Shown: positions 17,721 to 26,137, counted from the stretch's first letter. The stretch is DNA of 64,000 bases from Fidelibacterota bacterium (GCA_002708715.1 PAPB01000039.1:41195-105194); one strand, 5' to 3'. Numbers and translations are program-made. Notes: generated by a model from the letters alone, not told the origin.

Positions 17721-18614
17721 CTATGAGCATTGGATTGTGACACCATCTAAATCCCAGCATATTTCATTTATTATAATATTATTACTATAATCAATTTGAT
17801 GTTTTTTATTACCATCTGGATACCAATAAAACCATGATTTAATACGGTTTCCTTTATTAAAATGTCCATTCATTATTTTTGCACCTTTCTCGCTCCAGTA
17901 TATCCACTCTCCATCTTCTTTATTATTTAAATAATTTCCTTTTTCACGTTCTTGCGCATTTGCATACCAAGTTGTCCATAGTGCATCTTTATTATCTTTT
18001 TTAAAATATCCTTCAGTTTGTTTATTTCCATTGGTATACCAATAAGTCCATAAGCCATATTTGTAATCATTAAAATAGTTTCCCTCACTTTTATAATTTC
18101 CATTATCATAGAAGTAGTGCCAATAACCATTCTTTATTCCAAGCTTTCTATATCCCTCTCTTTCTTTTTCTCCATTTTGATACCAATAAGTCCATAGACC
18201 AATTCCTTTAGTATGTTTATAGATTCCTTCTTTTCTTTTTTGGCCATTTTGATACCAAAAAGTACAAAGTCCATCAACCTTTCCATATTTCCAAAACCCT
18301 TTTTCTTCTTTTTTACCATTTTGATAATATTTAGTATACCTACCATGCATTAAATTATTTTTGTAATTATATTGAACTTTCTTTTTACCATTTATATACC
18401 ATTCGTTATAGTATCCATTTTTTTTACCATTCTCAATTTGAAATTCTAGCACTTTTTTTCCGGTAAGCATCGAATAGTTTAATGCAATACCGCTAAATGG
18501 TGTTTCATCGCTTTTTGTAAAATATAGACTGTCTGATTTTATAAGATCTTTAATATTTATTTCATTTTCTGAAAGCCCGATAGATAATAATAAGAACAAA
18601 TATAAATATTTCAT
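17721..18614 (-). CDS. Secreted MORN-variant repeat protein
   Basis: After a signal peptide (1-16), the 297-residue protein is almost wholly made of a ~23-residue repeat with the core G.W.YWY.NG.K..EG.Y, at least nine copies from about residue 60 to the end (e.g. GLWTYWYTNGNKQTEGYFKK). These are the MORN_2-type repeats found in YwqK-family proteins. They form beta-hairpin stacks, and no catalytic motif is visible. YwqK homologues are often annotated as antitoxins, but no toxin gene is adjacent, so I do not assign that role. It diverges from the alkyltransferase-like gene. Confidence 0.82.
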   Translation of the reverse strand: MKYLYLFLLLSIGLSENEINIKDLIKSDSLYFTKSDETPFSGIALNYSMLTGKKVLEFQIENGKKNGYYNEWYINGKKKVQYNYKNNLMHGRYTKYYQNGKKEEKGFWKYGKVDGLCTFWYQNGQKRKEGIYKHTKGIGLWTYWYQNGEKEREGYRKLGIKNGYWHYFYDNGNYKSEGNYFNDYKYGLWTYWYTNGNKQTEGYFKKDNKDALWTTWYANAQEREKGNYLNNKEDGEWIYWSEKGAKIMNGHFNKGNRIKSWFYWYPDGNKKHQIDYSNNIIINEICWDLDGVTIQCS

Positions 18615-18765
18615 TATATAATATTATTTTTAGAGAGGAAAAATTGAATTGGTTTGGAGGCTTTCATAGTAATGCAAATTTTAAAAAATGATTGATTTTA
18701 ACCTCTCATATATTTTTTAATTAAATTAGGGTTGGTCTAATTTATATTAATTTGGTGATTTGATT

Positions 18766-19176
18766 ATGGGTAAAAGTTGGATAGAAAAAAGAGACATCAA
18801 TAAAAATCATAATATAAAAATAAATCAAAAAAATTTTGCTGATATTCCAGCAGGGACAAGGATGTTAGTCCCAACGCCTAAAATTATTGATAAGTTTGTA
18901 AAACAAATTCCAGTAGGTTCATTTTTTCGTATTAAAGAAATCCGTGTTTCTCTAGCTAATCAGTACAAAGCTGAAATGACATGTCCAGTAGTAACAGGTA
19001 TATCACTACGTATCATTGCTGAGGCCGCATATGAAGAATATATAAATGAAGAGGTAATTGATAGAATCACACCGTTTTGGCGAGTTGTCCACCCAGATTC
19101 AAAATTGATAGAAAAATTAGCCTGTGGAAAAGACTTCGTGATTGAAAGACAATCAGATGAGAAAATTGAATTTTAA
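18766..19176 (+). CDS. MGMT/alkyltransferase-like domain protein without active Cys
   Basis: I take ATG 18766 (136 residues) over the TTG at 18760. The protein matches, from memory, a family annotated as MGMT family: an N-terminal KSWIEK stretch, a PAGTRMLVPTPKIIDKFVKQIPVG segment, CPVVTGISLRIIAEAAYEE, and ITPFWRVVHP near residue 101. In O6-alkylguanine transferases the corresponding site is PCHR. Here W replaces the Cys-His pair, so direct alkyl transfer is not expected and DNA-lesion recognition, as in alkyltransferase-like proteins, is more likely. A structured element begins 7 bases after the stop. Confidence 0.65.
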   Translation: MGKSWIEKRDINKNHNIKINQKNFADIPAGTRMLVPTPKIIDKFVKQIPVGSFFRIKEIRVSLANQYKAEMTCPVVTGISLRIIAEAAYEEYINEEVIDRITPFWRVVHPDSKLIEKLACGKDFVIERQSDEKIEF

Positions 19177-19182
19177 TTTTTA

Positions 19183-19330
19183 TTTAGGCAGAAGGGATTT
19201 AACCGAGGTATCGGAGGTATCTAAGGAGATGCGTCCCTTCTACCTAAATATGGTATTCTATACTGCATACCTATCATCACCTATTAATACGTATTACTAA
19301 ATTGAAGTACTTGTGATGTGGGTCACAAGT
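19183..19330 (+). promoter_or_regulatory. Structured upstream element, copy 1
   Basis: This ~148-base element lies between the alkyltransferase-like gene and the secreted protein gene at 19397. A long stem pairs 19183-19197 with 19234-19248 (14 of 15 positions, with a C-A mismatch at 19189/19242). A second stem pairs GGTAT (19252-19256) with ATACC (19267-19271) around loop TCTATACTGC. A TAATACGTATTA palindrome follows at about 19285-19296. The 3' end is an 8-bp inverted repeat ACTTGTGA / TCACAAGT (19309-19330) followed by TTTT. A second copy with compensatory changes is at 20298. Confidence 0.7.
19312..19327. promoter_or_regulatory. CRP-like palindrome TGTGA-N6-TCACA
   Basis: TGTGATGTGGGTCACA is a perfect match to the CRP-family operator consensus TGTGA-N6-TCACA. 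It lies 69 bases before the start at 19397 and at the 3' end of structured element copy 1. It is also the core of a hairpin followed by T residues, so a terminator role cannot be excluded. Confidence 0.55.
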
Positions 19331-19396
19331 TTTTAATTATAATTAAAAATAAGTATATATATTTACATAATAATTTTTTTAAAAATAGGTGAATGT

Positions 19397-20056
19397 ATGA
19401 AATATTTTAGTTGTTTATTAATGCTCCATGTTCTGCTTTTCAATTTTTTGACTGCTCAATATTCAGGTAATGGTAATCATGGTGACCCCTTATCTGAAAC
19501 CGCTTTGTATCCTGTACCAAAAGAAATGACTTTTGAAGAGTATAAGGATATGAACAGGAGGATGTCTCAAGCACTTTTATGGTCGTCAATTCCTATACCT
19601 GGAATTACACATTACTATGCTGGCGAAATAAAAAAATCTAAAAAACTGTTTTATATTGGCATGGGTGGACTTGCCTGTATTATTGTAGGATCATTTTCAA
19701 TGGAAGAAGGTGAATGGCCAGAATATAATCAAAACCATATTATATTTAATCAAGGAAAGGACAATGAAAAACGTTTTGAAAAAATTCCAGTTGGTATGGA
19801 AGGAGAAGTAGTGCATTACAAACTCCAAGAGATTCGTAAAGAACAAAACGGTAATGGTGGAGGCCTAATTTTTGCAGGTTTAGCTATTGTTTTAGGCGAT
19901 TTTATTTATGATAGAGTGAAAGGTTTACAAGTAATAGAGGATAAAAGAGATAAAGTGCGTTTTAAATATGGCCAAAAATTAAACTTATCAATAAAACCTA
20001 GTTACAACTCCTTACAAAATAAGTTGGGCTTTGGCTTAAAATTCTATTTTGGTTAA
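19397..20056 (+). CDS. Secreted/membrane protein of unknown function
   Basis: This 219-residue protein has a signal peptide (cleavage near residue 20, LTAQ), a hydrophobic pair around residues 58-66 and 84-97 (GITHYYAGEIKKSKKLFYIG between them), another hydrophobic stretch near 152-166, and a C terminus ending KLGFGLKFYFG that looks like a terminal beta strand with Phe, as in outer-membrane proteins. The general layout recalls DUF5683-like proteins. An AGGTG ribosome-binding site lies close before the ATG. It lies 67 bases downstream of structured element copy 1, so it may be controlled by it. Confidence 0.6.
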   Translation: MKYFSCLLMLHVLLFNFLTAQYSGNGNHGDPLSETALYPVPKEMTFEEYKDMNRRMSQALLWSSIPIPGITHYYAGEIKKSKKLFYIGMGGLACIIVGSFSMEEGEWPEYNQNHIIFNQGKDNEKRFEKIPVGMEGEVVHYKLQEIRKEQNGNGGGLIFAGLAIVLGDFIYDRVKGLQVIEDKRDKVRFKYGQKLNLSIKPSYNSLQNKLGFGLKFYFG

Positions 20057-20121
20057 TATGAGAATTAATAGTTGGATTTTACTTTCTAATATATTCATTT
20101 AGATAGGGGTAATAAGAATCG

Positions 20122-20259
20122 CTAATTATATAACATACCTATCCTTATGCATTTGATGAAGCGCTCTAGTATCCTTCGTTTCACATACTCTTTTCCCTGA
20201 TTCCTTGTTAGTAATAAGATAGCCTGTTGCCTAATGATGGCTTCTTGTTTTTCACTCAT
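20122..20259 (-). CDS. 45-residue basic small protein
   Basis: This short minus-strand gene runs from ATG (complement of 20257-20259) to TAG (complement of 20122-20124). A strong AAGGAG ribosome-binding site stands 5 bases before the ATG, better than at most genes in this window. The product is mostly helical, begins MSEKQEAIIRQQAILLLTRN and has a basic second half (EYVKRRILERFIKCIRIG). No TM or signal peptide. It fills most of the 478-base gap between the secreted gene and the DUF4294 gene, and structured element copy 2 begins 38 bases beyond its start on the opposite orientation. I do not recognise the family. Confidence 0.55.
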   Translation of the reverse strand: MSEKQEAIIRQQAILLLTRNQGKEYVKRRILERFIKCIRIGMLYN

Positions 20260-20297
20260 AATATCTCCTTAATTATTACAACTCCTTATAATAATAA

Positions 20298-20441
20298 CTT
20301 AGGCAGAGGGGGTGACTGATGTACACAACTGAGGTAAGAAGATAAACCCCCTCTACCCAAATATGGTCTTCTATACTAAAAGACCAAGTATCACTAAATA
20401 AAACGTATAATACCGAAATAGTACTCGTGATACAGATCACA
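20298..20441 (+). promoter_or_regulatory. Structured upstream element, copy 2
   Basis: Homologous to the element at 19183. The long stem pairs 20299-20313 with 20346-20360, keeping the same C-A mismatch (20304/20355) while A-T pairs of copy 1 become G-C pairs (20308/20351 and 20312/20347). The second stem is GGTCT (20365-20369) / AGACC (20381-20385), where copy 1 has GGTAT / ATACC, around the conserved loop start TCTATACT. ACGTATAATACC and AGTACTCGTGAT are shared downstream, ending in a CRP-like palindrome. The DUF4294 gene begins 94 bases later. Confidence 0.7.
20426..20441. promoter_or_regulatory. CRP-like palindrome CGTGA-N6-TCACA
   Basis: CGTGATACAGATCACA matches the CRP consensus TGTGA-N6-TCACA in 9 of 10 defined positions. 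It occupies the same place in element copy 2 as the perfect site in copy 1, and its centre lies about 100 bases before the start codon at 20535. Confidence 0.45.
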
Positions 20442-20534
20442 TCATATAATTAAGATATTGAATTATATTGATTTGGTAGATTTATATTGTTATTTATTTA
20501 TAATATTTAAAGCTTATGGAATTCAGATATTGGT

Positions 20535-21278
20535 ATGATAAATAAAAATATATTACTAACAATATTTCTAATTTTTCCTAATCTCTATTCCCAGGAAGTG
20601 ATAATTCTTGATCGTCAAACAAGCAATCCTCTTAAAGACGTGAATATTTTCAATAAAAATGATGGTATAACAAGCGATAAAAATGGTCAGTGCAATTTGG
20701 ATAATTTTGAGGAAAGTGATACTCTTGTTTTCTCATTAATAGGTTATAGTAATATTCAATTGGTAAAGTCTATGGTTTTGGATACAGTGAAAATGCAAAG
20801 TGAGGCAATACCGTTAGATTTGGTTAGTGTATATGGCTCAAGAAAATTTTCAAGGAAAAGGTATTTTAAACTTGAAAGAGATGTCCGGAGAGTATATCCA
20901 TATGTAAAAGTATTTTCAAAAAATATGGTGTATTATGATAATATTTTAAATGAATTAGACAACTATTCAGGTCTTAAAAGATATTATAAAAAAAGAAAAA
21001 TATTTAGCGATATTGAAAATCAATTATTATTGAAATATGATTATTCTATCAGAAAGTTATCAAAGAATCAAGGTAGAATCCTTATTAGGCTAATTGATAG
21101 AGAGACAGGCAGGACCTCATATAGAATTATTAAAGATTTTAGGAATATCTTTTCAGCCGGATTTTGGCAAATTACAGCAAGAATATTTGGTCATAATCTT
21201 AAGTCAAATTATAACCCTCAAAAAGGTGAGGATAGATTAATTGAATTTATTATTGGTCGTATTGAAAGCAATTCTTGA
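20535..21278 (+). CDS. Secreted DUF4294 protein with carboxypeptidase-regulatory-like domain
   Basis: After a signal peptide (about 1-20), residues 22-95 look like a CarboxypepD-regulatory-like (CarbopepD_reg_2) beta-sandwich (VIILDRQTSNPLKDVNIF, TLVFSLIGYSNIQL), which is common on surface proteins of Bacteroidetes-related phyla. Residues 115-240 match DUF4294 by memory: RVYPYVKVF, YYKKRKIF, KNQGRILIRLIDRETGRTSY, FSAGFWQITARIFGHNLKSNY, EDRLIEFII. The function of DUF4294 is unknown. It follows structured element copy 2 by 93 bases. Confidence 0.75.
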   Translation: MINKNILLTIFLIFPNLYSQEVIILDRQTSNPLKDVNIFNKNDGITSDKNGQCNLDNFEESDTLVFSLIGYSNIQLVKSMVLDTVKMQSEAIPLDLVSVYGSRKFSRKRYFKLERDVRRVYPYVKVFSKNMVYYDNILNELDNYSGLKRYYKKRKIFSDIENQLLLKYDYSIRKLSKNQGRILIRLIDRETGRTSYRIIKDFRNIFSAGFWQITARIFGHNLKSNYNPQKGEDRLIEFIIGRIESNS

Positions 21279-21515
21279 AATTTGAGAGCCAATTGTTCAA
21301 AAATTAATAGATGTACTGAATTCTTATTTATTTATATAAATAATATATAAATTAGATATAAGTATATACTTGTGAAGTTTGATCAATTTGATTCATCATA
21401 TATAGCTAATATTATCATTTAAAATGATATTGGCATAAAACTGGTTTAGTTTATATTAAAATTATGGGAAATATTGTTTGTTAATAATTCATAAAATTAA
21501 ATTAAAGTATTGAAA

Positions 21516-22409
21516 ATGATTTATAGAATATTATCAATCCTTTTATTTTCCCCCTTTTTATTTGGAGACCAGGTTGATGAGTTAGAAGACCTTTTATTAA
21601 ACCATCCTGATTTAATAATTCACCCAGAAAAATTGTATAAAAGTGATGGTCTTTGGATAAGTGAAATTACGGATGCTCCTTTTACTGGAAGAGTTGAAAT
21701 ATATTTACAAGATGTAAGCAATAAAAAAGTCTTAGAGTGTACATTAGTAAAAGGCTTAAAACATGGCATTTTTATACAATATTATGATCACCTAGAGAAA
21801 TTTTCAGGTATTATAGGACTCTATATGGAAGATATGAAAGAAGGTGGTTGGGTGATAACTGAACCTATGGAAGGATGGGCAAACACTACACCGTTAGAAT
21901 TAACTAAAAATCATAAAATTACCTATATTAGTTATAGAGATGGATTAAGAGATGGGTCAGTAAAAGTTTCTGATTTCTTAAATGGTCGTTATTTTAATGG
22001 AAAAAAAACAGGTACTTGGTTCTTTTTTAATGATTCTGATAATAAAGATATATGGACTGAAAAACATTACTATGATGAAGATGAATTATTGCAAAATGAG
22101 TGTAGAGAAATTATCGATGGTAATATCTTTAATATGGATTGTGATAAATATGCAAAAAAATATACTGGTAGTAGATATCTTCTTATCCAATTAGACCCTA
22201 AAATGGCTAAGAAAGAAAAAATAGAGGAATCTAAGCGAATAGTGATTCAAGATGTTAATGGACGTAATGTGGAGATTATTGCCAATGAATTTTTAGGGCA
22301 TATTAAACATTACCATACTAGAAAGATGAGTATTCACAAAGAAAGAGGATATGCTTTTAAGGTTAATGATGCTCTTAGAAAAATGCTAAGAAATATTACT
22401 GAAGATTAA
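21516..22409 (+). CDS. Secreted MORN-like protein with basic C-terminal region
   Basis: I use ATG 21516 (297 residues) rather than the TTG at 21510. A signal peptide (1-17) is followed by degenerate MORN-like hairpins (GLKHGIFIQYYDH, DGLRDGSVKVSDFLNGRYFNGKKTGTWFFFND). The last ~110 residues differ: VIQDVNGRNVEIIANEFLGHIKHYH and a basic helical end. It is a looser relative of the MORN protein at 17721. The 231-base gap before it holds only an AAGTATATACTT palindrome (21360-21371) that I cannot interpret. Confidence 0.6.
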   Translation: MIYRILSILLFSPFLFGDQVDELEDLLLNHPDLIIHPEKLYKSDGLWISEITDAPFTGRVEIYLQDVSNKKVLECTLVKGLKHGIFIQYYDHLEKFSGIIGLYMEDMKEGGWVITEPMEGWANTTPLELTKNHKITYISYRDGLRDGSVKVSDFLNGRYFNGKKTGTWFFFNDSDNKDIWTEKHYYDEDELLQNECREIIDGNIFNMDCDKYAKKYTGSRYLLIQLDPKMAKKEKIEESKRIVIQDVNGRNVEIIANEFLGHIKHYHTRKMSIHKERGYAFKVNDALRKMLRNITED

Positions 22410-22483
22410 TCAAACAAATCTTTGATTGAAGTAAAAATACTCTTATTAGTTCAGTGGCATATCTAATGATAAAAGATTAGATC

Positions 22484-24190
22484 ATGTATTTTAGCAAATT
22501 GATTTTAATCTTGATGTTTATGTTGTTAGGCAGATGCAATAAAATTGATATATATGCAGATTTAATTATTATAGCGCCTTCTTACACAATGGACACTAGT
22601 CTTCCCTGGTCAGATGCGATTGCGATTAAAAAGAATAGGGTTCTTTTTGTTGGTAGCAAAGAAGATGTATTATCTTATAAGAACAAATTAACAAGGGTTG
22701 TTCGCCATTCTAAAGGTATGGCGCTTCCTGGTTTTATTGATACTCATGTGCATTTATTGTGGGGGGGTATTGAGATGGAAGAATGTCAACTAAGTGGCTT
22801 AACAAACTCTGAGCAAATATTGGATGTATTAGAAAATTATAATAAACAATACCCTAATAAAAAATGGATTAGAGGTAATGGATGGTCGTTACCTGTTTTT
22901 ATAAATGGTAATCCAAGAAAAGAATTATTAGATAAAATTATACCTGATAAGCCCGTTTATTTACTTTCAGCTGATGGCCACTCGGCTTGGGTTAATTCTA
23001 AAGCATTGGAATTATCTGGTATTACTAATAATACGCTTGACCCTTTGAATGGACGTATTGAGCGTGATATCGAAAATGGTGAACCTTCAGGGGTATTGCG
23101 AGAAGATGCTATGAGTTTAGTAGAGTCTCTTATACCACATTATAGCAAAAGCCAAATTGATAATGGATTGAAACTTGCAGTGAAAGAAGCGAATAGCTTT
23201 GGTATTACATCTATTTTAGATGCAGGTACAGAAAATTATAATCAAGGTGATTCAAAGAAAACTATTTATGATGGCTACACAGCATATAAAAATGCAACGC
23301 AAAATAAAAATATAACCTTACGTGTTAATGCAACCCAATATGTATATCCTCAATCATGGAGAAAAGATTTAGAAAAAATTAAAAGCATGCGATATGTAAA
23401 TGAGCTAGGATCAATGAATACAGTTAAGATATTTTCAGATGGAGTTATCGAAGGTGGTACAGCATCACTTTTAGAGCCCTATATTGGTACGGACAACTAT
23501 GGAATCCTCAATTGGGATCCTGATACTCTAAAAGAGGTTGTTGCATTATATGAAAGCGAAGGATTTCAGATCCATTTCCATGCAATTGGGGATAGAGGAA
23601 TACGTACTACATTAGATGCGTTTGAATATTCAAAAGAATTAAATGGCCCTACAGATATACGTCATATGATGTCACATACACAGCTTGTTCATCCTGATGA
23701 TATTCCACGGTTTAAAGAACTAGATGTTATAGCTACTTTTCAACCTCTTTGGGCATATCCAGATCTATATATGAAGGAACTAACTCTTCCCGTATTAGGC
23801 CCAATTCGTTCAAAATGGAATTACCCTATTAACAGTATAGTATCAAATGGTGGGCGAATTACAGGGGGCAGCGATTGGAGTGTGACCTCTTTAAATCCAC
23901 TCTATGCAATAGAGGTGGCTGTTACAAGGAGAGAGCCAGGTAACACTATGGGGGAGGTGTTGTATGAAGAAGAAGCTGTAAGCCTAGAGACAATATTGGA
24001 GGCATATACCTTAGATGGTGCATATAGTCTCTTTAAAGAGAAAGAATTGGGCTCAATTGAAAAAGGTAAATTGGCGGATATTATTATTTTAGATAGGAAT
24101 CTTTTTACTAATCCAATATATGAGATTCATAAAGCAAAAGTAGTAATGACTATATTTAATGGAGAAATTGTTTATGAAAATAAATATTAA
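22484..24190 (+). CDS. Amidohydrolase family 3 lipoprotein (YtcJ-like)
   Basis: This 568-residue protein belongs to the Amidohydro_3/YtcJ-like group of metal-dependent hydrolases. Evidence: an N-terminal beta sandwich, PGFIDTHVHLLWGG (HxH at about residues 87-89), RGNGW, SADGHSAWVNSKAL, HFHAIGDRG, MSHTQLVHPDD and GSDWSV, with the final ADIIILDRN sandwich segment. A signal ending LLGRC suggests a lipoprotein, which is less common for the family and places it in the periplasm. Substrate cannot be predicted; members act on N-substituted formamides and other amides. Confidence 0.87.
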   Translation: MYFSKLILILMFMLLGRCNKIDIYADLIIIAPSYTMDTSLPWSDAIAIKKNRVLFVGSKEDVLSYKNKLTRVVRHSKGMALPGFIDTHVHLLWGGIEMEECQLSGLTNSEQILDVLENYNKQYPNKKWIRGNGWSLPVFINGNPRKELLDKIIPDKPVYLLSADGHSAWVNSKALELSGITNNTLDPLNGRIERDIENGEPSGVLREDAMSLVESLIPHYSKSQIDNGLKLAVKEANSFGITSILDAGTENYNQGDSKKTIYDGYTAYKNATQNKNITLRVNATQYVYPQSWRKDLEKIKSMRYVNELGSMNTVKIFSDGVIEGGTASLLEPYIGTDNYGILNWDPDTLKEVVALYESEGFQIHFHAIGDRGIRTTLDAFEYSKELNGPTDIRHMMSHTQLVHPDDIPRFKELDVIATFQPLWAYPDLYMKELTLPVLGPIRSKWNYPINSIVSNGGRITGGSDWSVTSLNPLYAIEVAVTRREPGNTMGEVLYEEEAVSLETILEAYTLDGAYSLFKEKELGSIEKGKLADIIILDRNLFTNPIYEIHKAKVVMTIFNGEIVYENKY

Positions 24191-24231
24191 TATATATTTT
24201 AAATGTATATCTATTTTTATTTAGTATCGAT

Positions 24232-24651
24232 ATGATTCAAATTTATAATAATATATTTATAAATGAAGGTATGATTAAGTATAAAGGAATTAGATCAGCT
24301 AAACCTGGAGGGCAAAATGTGAATAAAGTATCAACTGGTATTCACCTTCAATATGATTTGAATAAGCATGGATATCCTAGTTGGTTTATTGCTAAAATAA
24401 AAGAAAATGGAAAGAAATCTATTTCTGAATCTGGTATTCTAAATATTAAAGCTATTTCACATCGTACTCAATATAGAAATAGGCAGGAGGCATTAAAGAG
24501 GATGGTAGATCTTTTTAACAAGTCAGTAATAAGACCTAAAAAGAGAATCAAAACTCGGCCATCCTTAAAGTCTCATGTAAATAGGATAGCCTCTAAAAAG
24601 AAGCAAAGTCAAAAGAAACAACTTAGAAAACCTCCAAAAATAAATGAATAA
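24232..24651 (+). CDS. arfB: Peptidyl-tRNA hydrolase ArfB (RF-1 domain)
   Basis: ArfB/YaeJ releases peptides from ribosomes stalled without a stop codon. The 139-residue protein has the catalytic GGQ (26-28) in SAKPGGQNVNKVST, and a Lys/Arg-rich C-terminal tail (from about residue 95) that inserts into the empty mRNA channel in known ArfB. Length matches the family and is too short for RF1/RF2. The gene is isolated in orientation but close to its neighbours. Confidence 0.92.
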   Translation: MIQIYNNIFINEGMIKYKGIRSAKPGGQNVNKVSTGIHLQYDLNKHGYPSWFIAKIKENGKKSISESGILNIKAISHRTQYRNRQEALKRMVDLFNKSVIRPKKRIKTRPSLKSHVNRIASKKKQSQKKQLRKPPKINE

Positions 24652-24675
24652 GCTTAGGATATATATTTAATTATA

Positions 24676-25590
24676 ATGAGAATTGTATCTTTAATTTCTA
24701 GTGCGACGGAAATAATTCATGCTTTGGGAATGACAAAAAATCTTGTGGGGATATCACATGAATGCGATTATCCTGATGATATTCAAAACCTTCCAATATG
24801 CACTGAACCTAGATTTGATATATCAGGTAAAAGTTTAGAAATAGATAGAGATGTTAAATCTATAGTTCAGGATGCTTTATCAGTATATCAAATCCATGAG
24901 TCAATAATCAATGATTTACAACCTGATTTTATTATTACCCAAACGCAATGTAAAGTTTGTGCGGTTACTTTAGATGACGTCAGATTAGTACTAAAAAATA
25001 AACTTGGATTAAATGCGAAAATAATTTCATTAGAACCAAATAGTTTAAGTGATGTCTGGAGCGATATACATTTAATATCTAGTGCATTGCAAATTGATGA
25101 TAGAGGACATGCTTTAGTTAAAAATATTCAAAGAGAGATCTCTCAAATTAAGTCTATGGTTTACTTAAAAAAACGGCAGAGTGTAGCGTGTATTGAATGG
25201 ATAGAGCCACTAATGTATGCTGGCAATTGGGTACCTGAAATGGTTGAGATTGCAGGAGGCTTCAGTGTATTTGGTAAGAAAGGAGAACACTCTTCGTGGT
25301 CTGATTATAGTACTCTGATAAAATCAAATCCTGATAAAATAATTTTAATGCCATGTGGATATGATATTAAAAAAACCCAAAAGGAACTAAATACTTTATT
25401 TAATATTTCAGGATGGTCTGATCTAAAAGCGGTTAAAAGTAATAATGTATTTATTACTGATGGTAATCAATACTTTAATCGTCCTGGACCACGACTTGTA
25501 GATAGTATTAAAATTTTATTTGATATTATATCAGATAAAAATGAATTGTTTGGATATAAGGGCAAGGGATGGGTTAGGCTTCTTTGTTAA
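24676..25590 (+). CDS. BtuF-like cobalamin/iron-siderophore binding protein
   Basis: The 304-residue protein matches the PeripBP_2/BtuF-type fold: RIVSLISSATEIIHALGMTKNLVGISHECDYP at the start, IITQTQCKVCAVTLDDV in the middle, and the closing FNRPGPRLVDSI. It has no signal peptide, typical of the cytoplasmic or stand-alone cobalamin-binding group found in many bacteria and archaea. No permease or ATPase is adjacent, so its transport role, if any, is unclear. The CKVC pair may bind a ligand or metal. Confidence 0.8.
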   Translation: MRIVSLISSATEIIHALGMTKNLVGISHECDYPDDIQNLPICTEPRFDISGKSLEIDRDVKSIVQDALSVYQIHESIINDLQPDFIITQTQCKVCAVTLDDVRLVLKNKLGLNAKIISLEPNSLSDVWSDIHLISSALQIDDRGHALVKNIQREISQIKSMVYLKKRQSVACIEWIEPLMYAGNWVPEMVEIAGGFSVFGKKGEHSSWSDYSTLIKSNPDKIILMPCGYDIKKTQKELNTLFNISGWSDLKAVKSNNVFITDGNQYFNRPGPRLVDSIKILFDIISDKNELFGYKGKGWVRLLC

Positions 25591-25657
25591 TTCTAGTACA
25601 TATTAGTTTTTATTTTGTTTATTTTAGATGTATATAATATTAATCTAAGTATTTAAT

Positions 25658-26077
25658 TTGAGCGCACAGATAAAAAGAAATGACCCTTGTCACTGTGAAA
25701 GTGGTAAGAAATATAAAAATTGTCATGGTAAAGAAGGTACTAGAAAGTCTTATCCATGGAGTCTCTGGGCTGTTATCTTAGTCCTTATAGTAGTTTTCTC
25801 GCTTATCCCAGACAAACCTCAGTCTAAAAATAATTTAGCTTCTAAGCCATATATTCCAAAAAATATTAGTTCTGAAAATAAGATAGAGAGTAAAGCTCCA
25901 CCTGGAAAGGTATGGTCCGAGGAACATGGACATTGGCATGATACTAAAGATGTAGCAAATATTTCACAATTCAATATTCCTAAAAATAGAGGTAAAGTTG
26001 ATGCTCCTGAAGATCCTCCACTTGGAAAAACGTGGTCAAAAGAGCATGGTCACTGGCATGATGAAAATGAAAAATAA
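25658..26077 (+). CDS. SEC-C zinc-motif protein with membrane anchor and HGHWHD repeats
   Basis: This 139-residue protein begins (TTG start at 25658) with a SEC-C motif, RNDPCHCESGKKYKNCHG, the zinc-binding motif first known from the SecA C terminus. A TM helix follows at about 38-52. The remainder is linker with two near-identical segments, PPGKVWSEEHGHWHD (about 87-101) and PPLGKTWSKEHGHWHD (about 120-135), each with a His-rich HGHWHD that could bind metal. The combination suggests a small membrane-tethered zinc protein. The biological role is unknown. Confidence 0.7.
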   Translation: MSAQIKRNDPCHCESGKKYKNCHGKEGTRKSYPWSLWAVILVLIVVFSLIPDKPQSKNNLASKPYIPKNISSENKIESKAPPGKVWSEEHGHWHDTKDVANISQFNIPKNRGKVDAPEDPPLGKTWSKEHGHWHDENEK

Positions 26078-26084
26078 TTCTCTT

Positions 26085-26104
26085 AACCCCGTATGCACGG
26101 GGTT
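26085..26104 (+). terminator. Rho-independent terminator after the SEC-C protein
   Basis: AACCCCGT / ACGGGGTT forms an 8-bp stem with loop ATGC, followed by a run of T, 8 bases after the upstream stop codon. Confidence 0.9.
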
Positions 26105-26137
26105 TTTTTGTTTATCGTATGATAGGTAGATTAAGAT

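Noticed and set aside
17721..18614. Type II antitoxin call for the MORN (YwqK-like) protein
   Set aside because: No toxin gene is adjacent, it has a signal peptide, and the name derives from genome annotation rather than demonstrated function.
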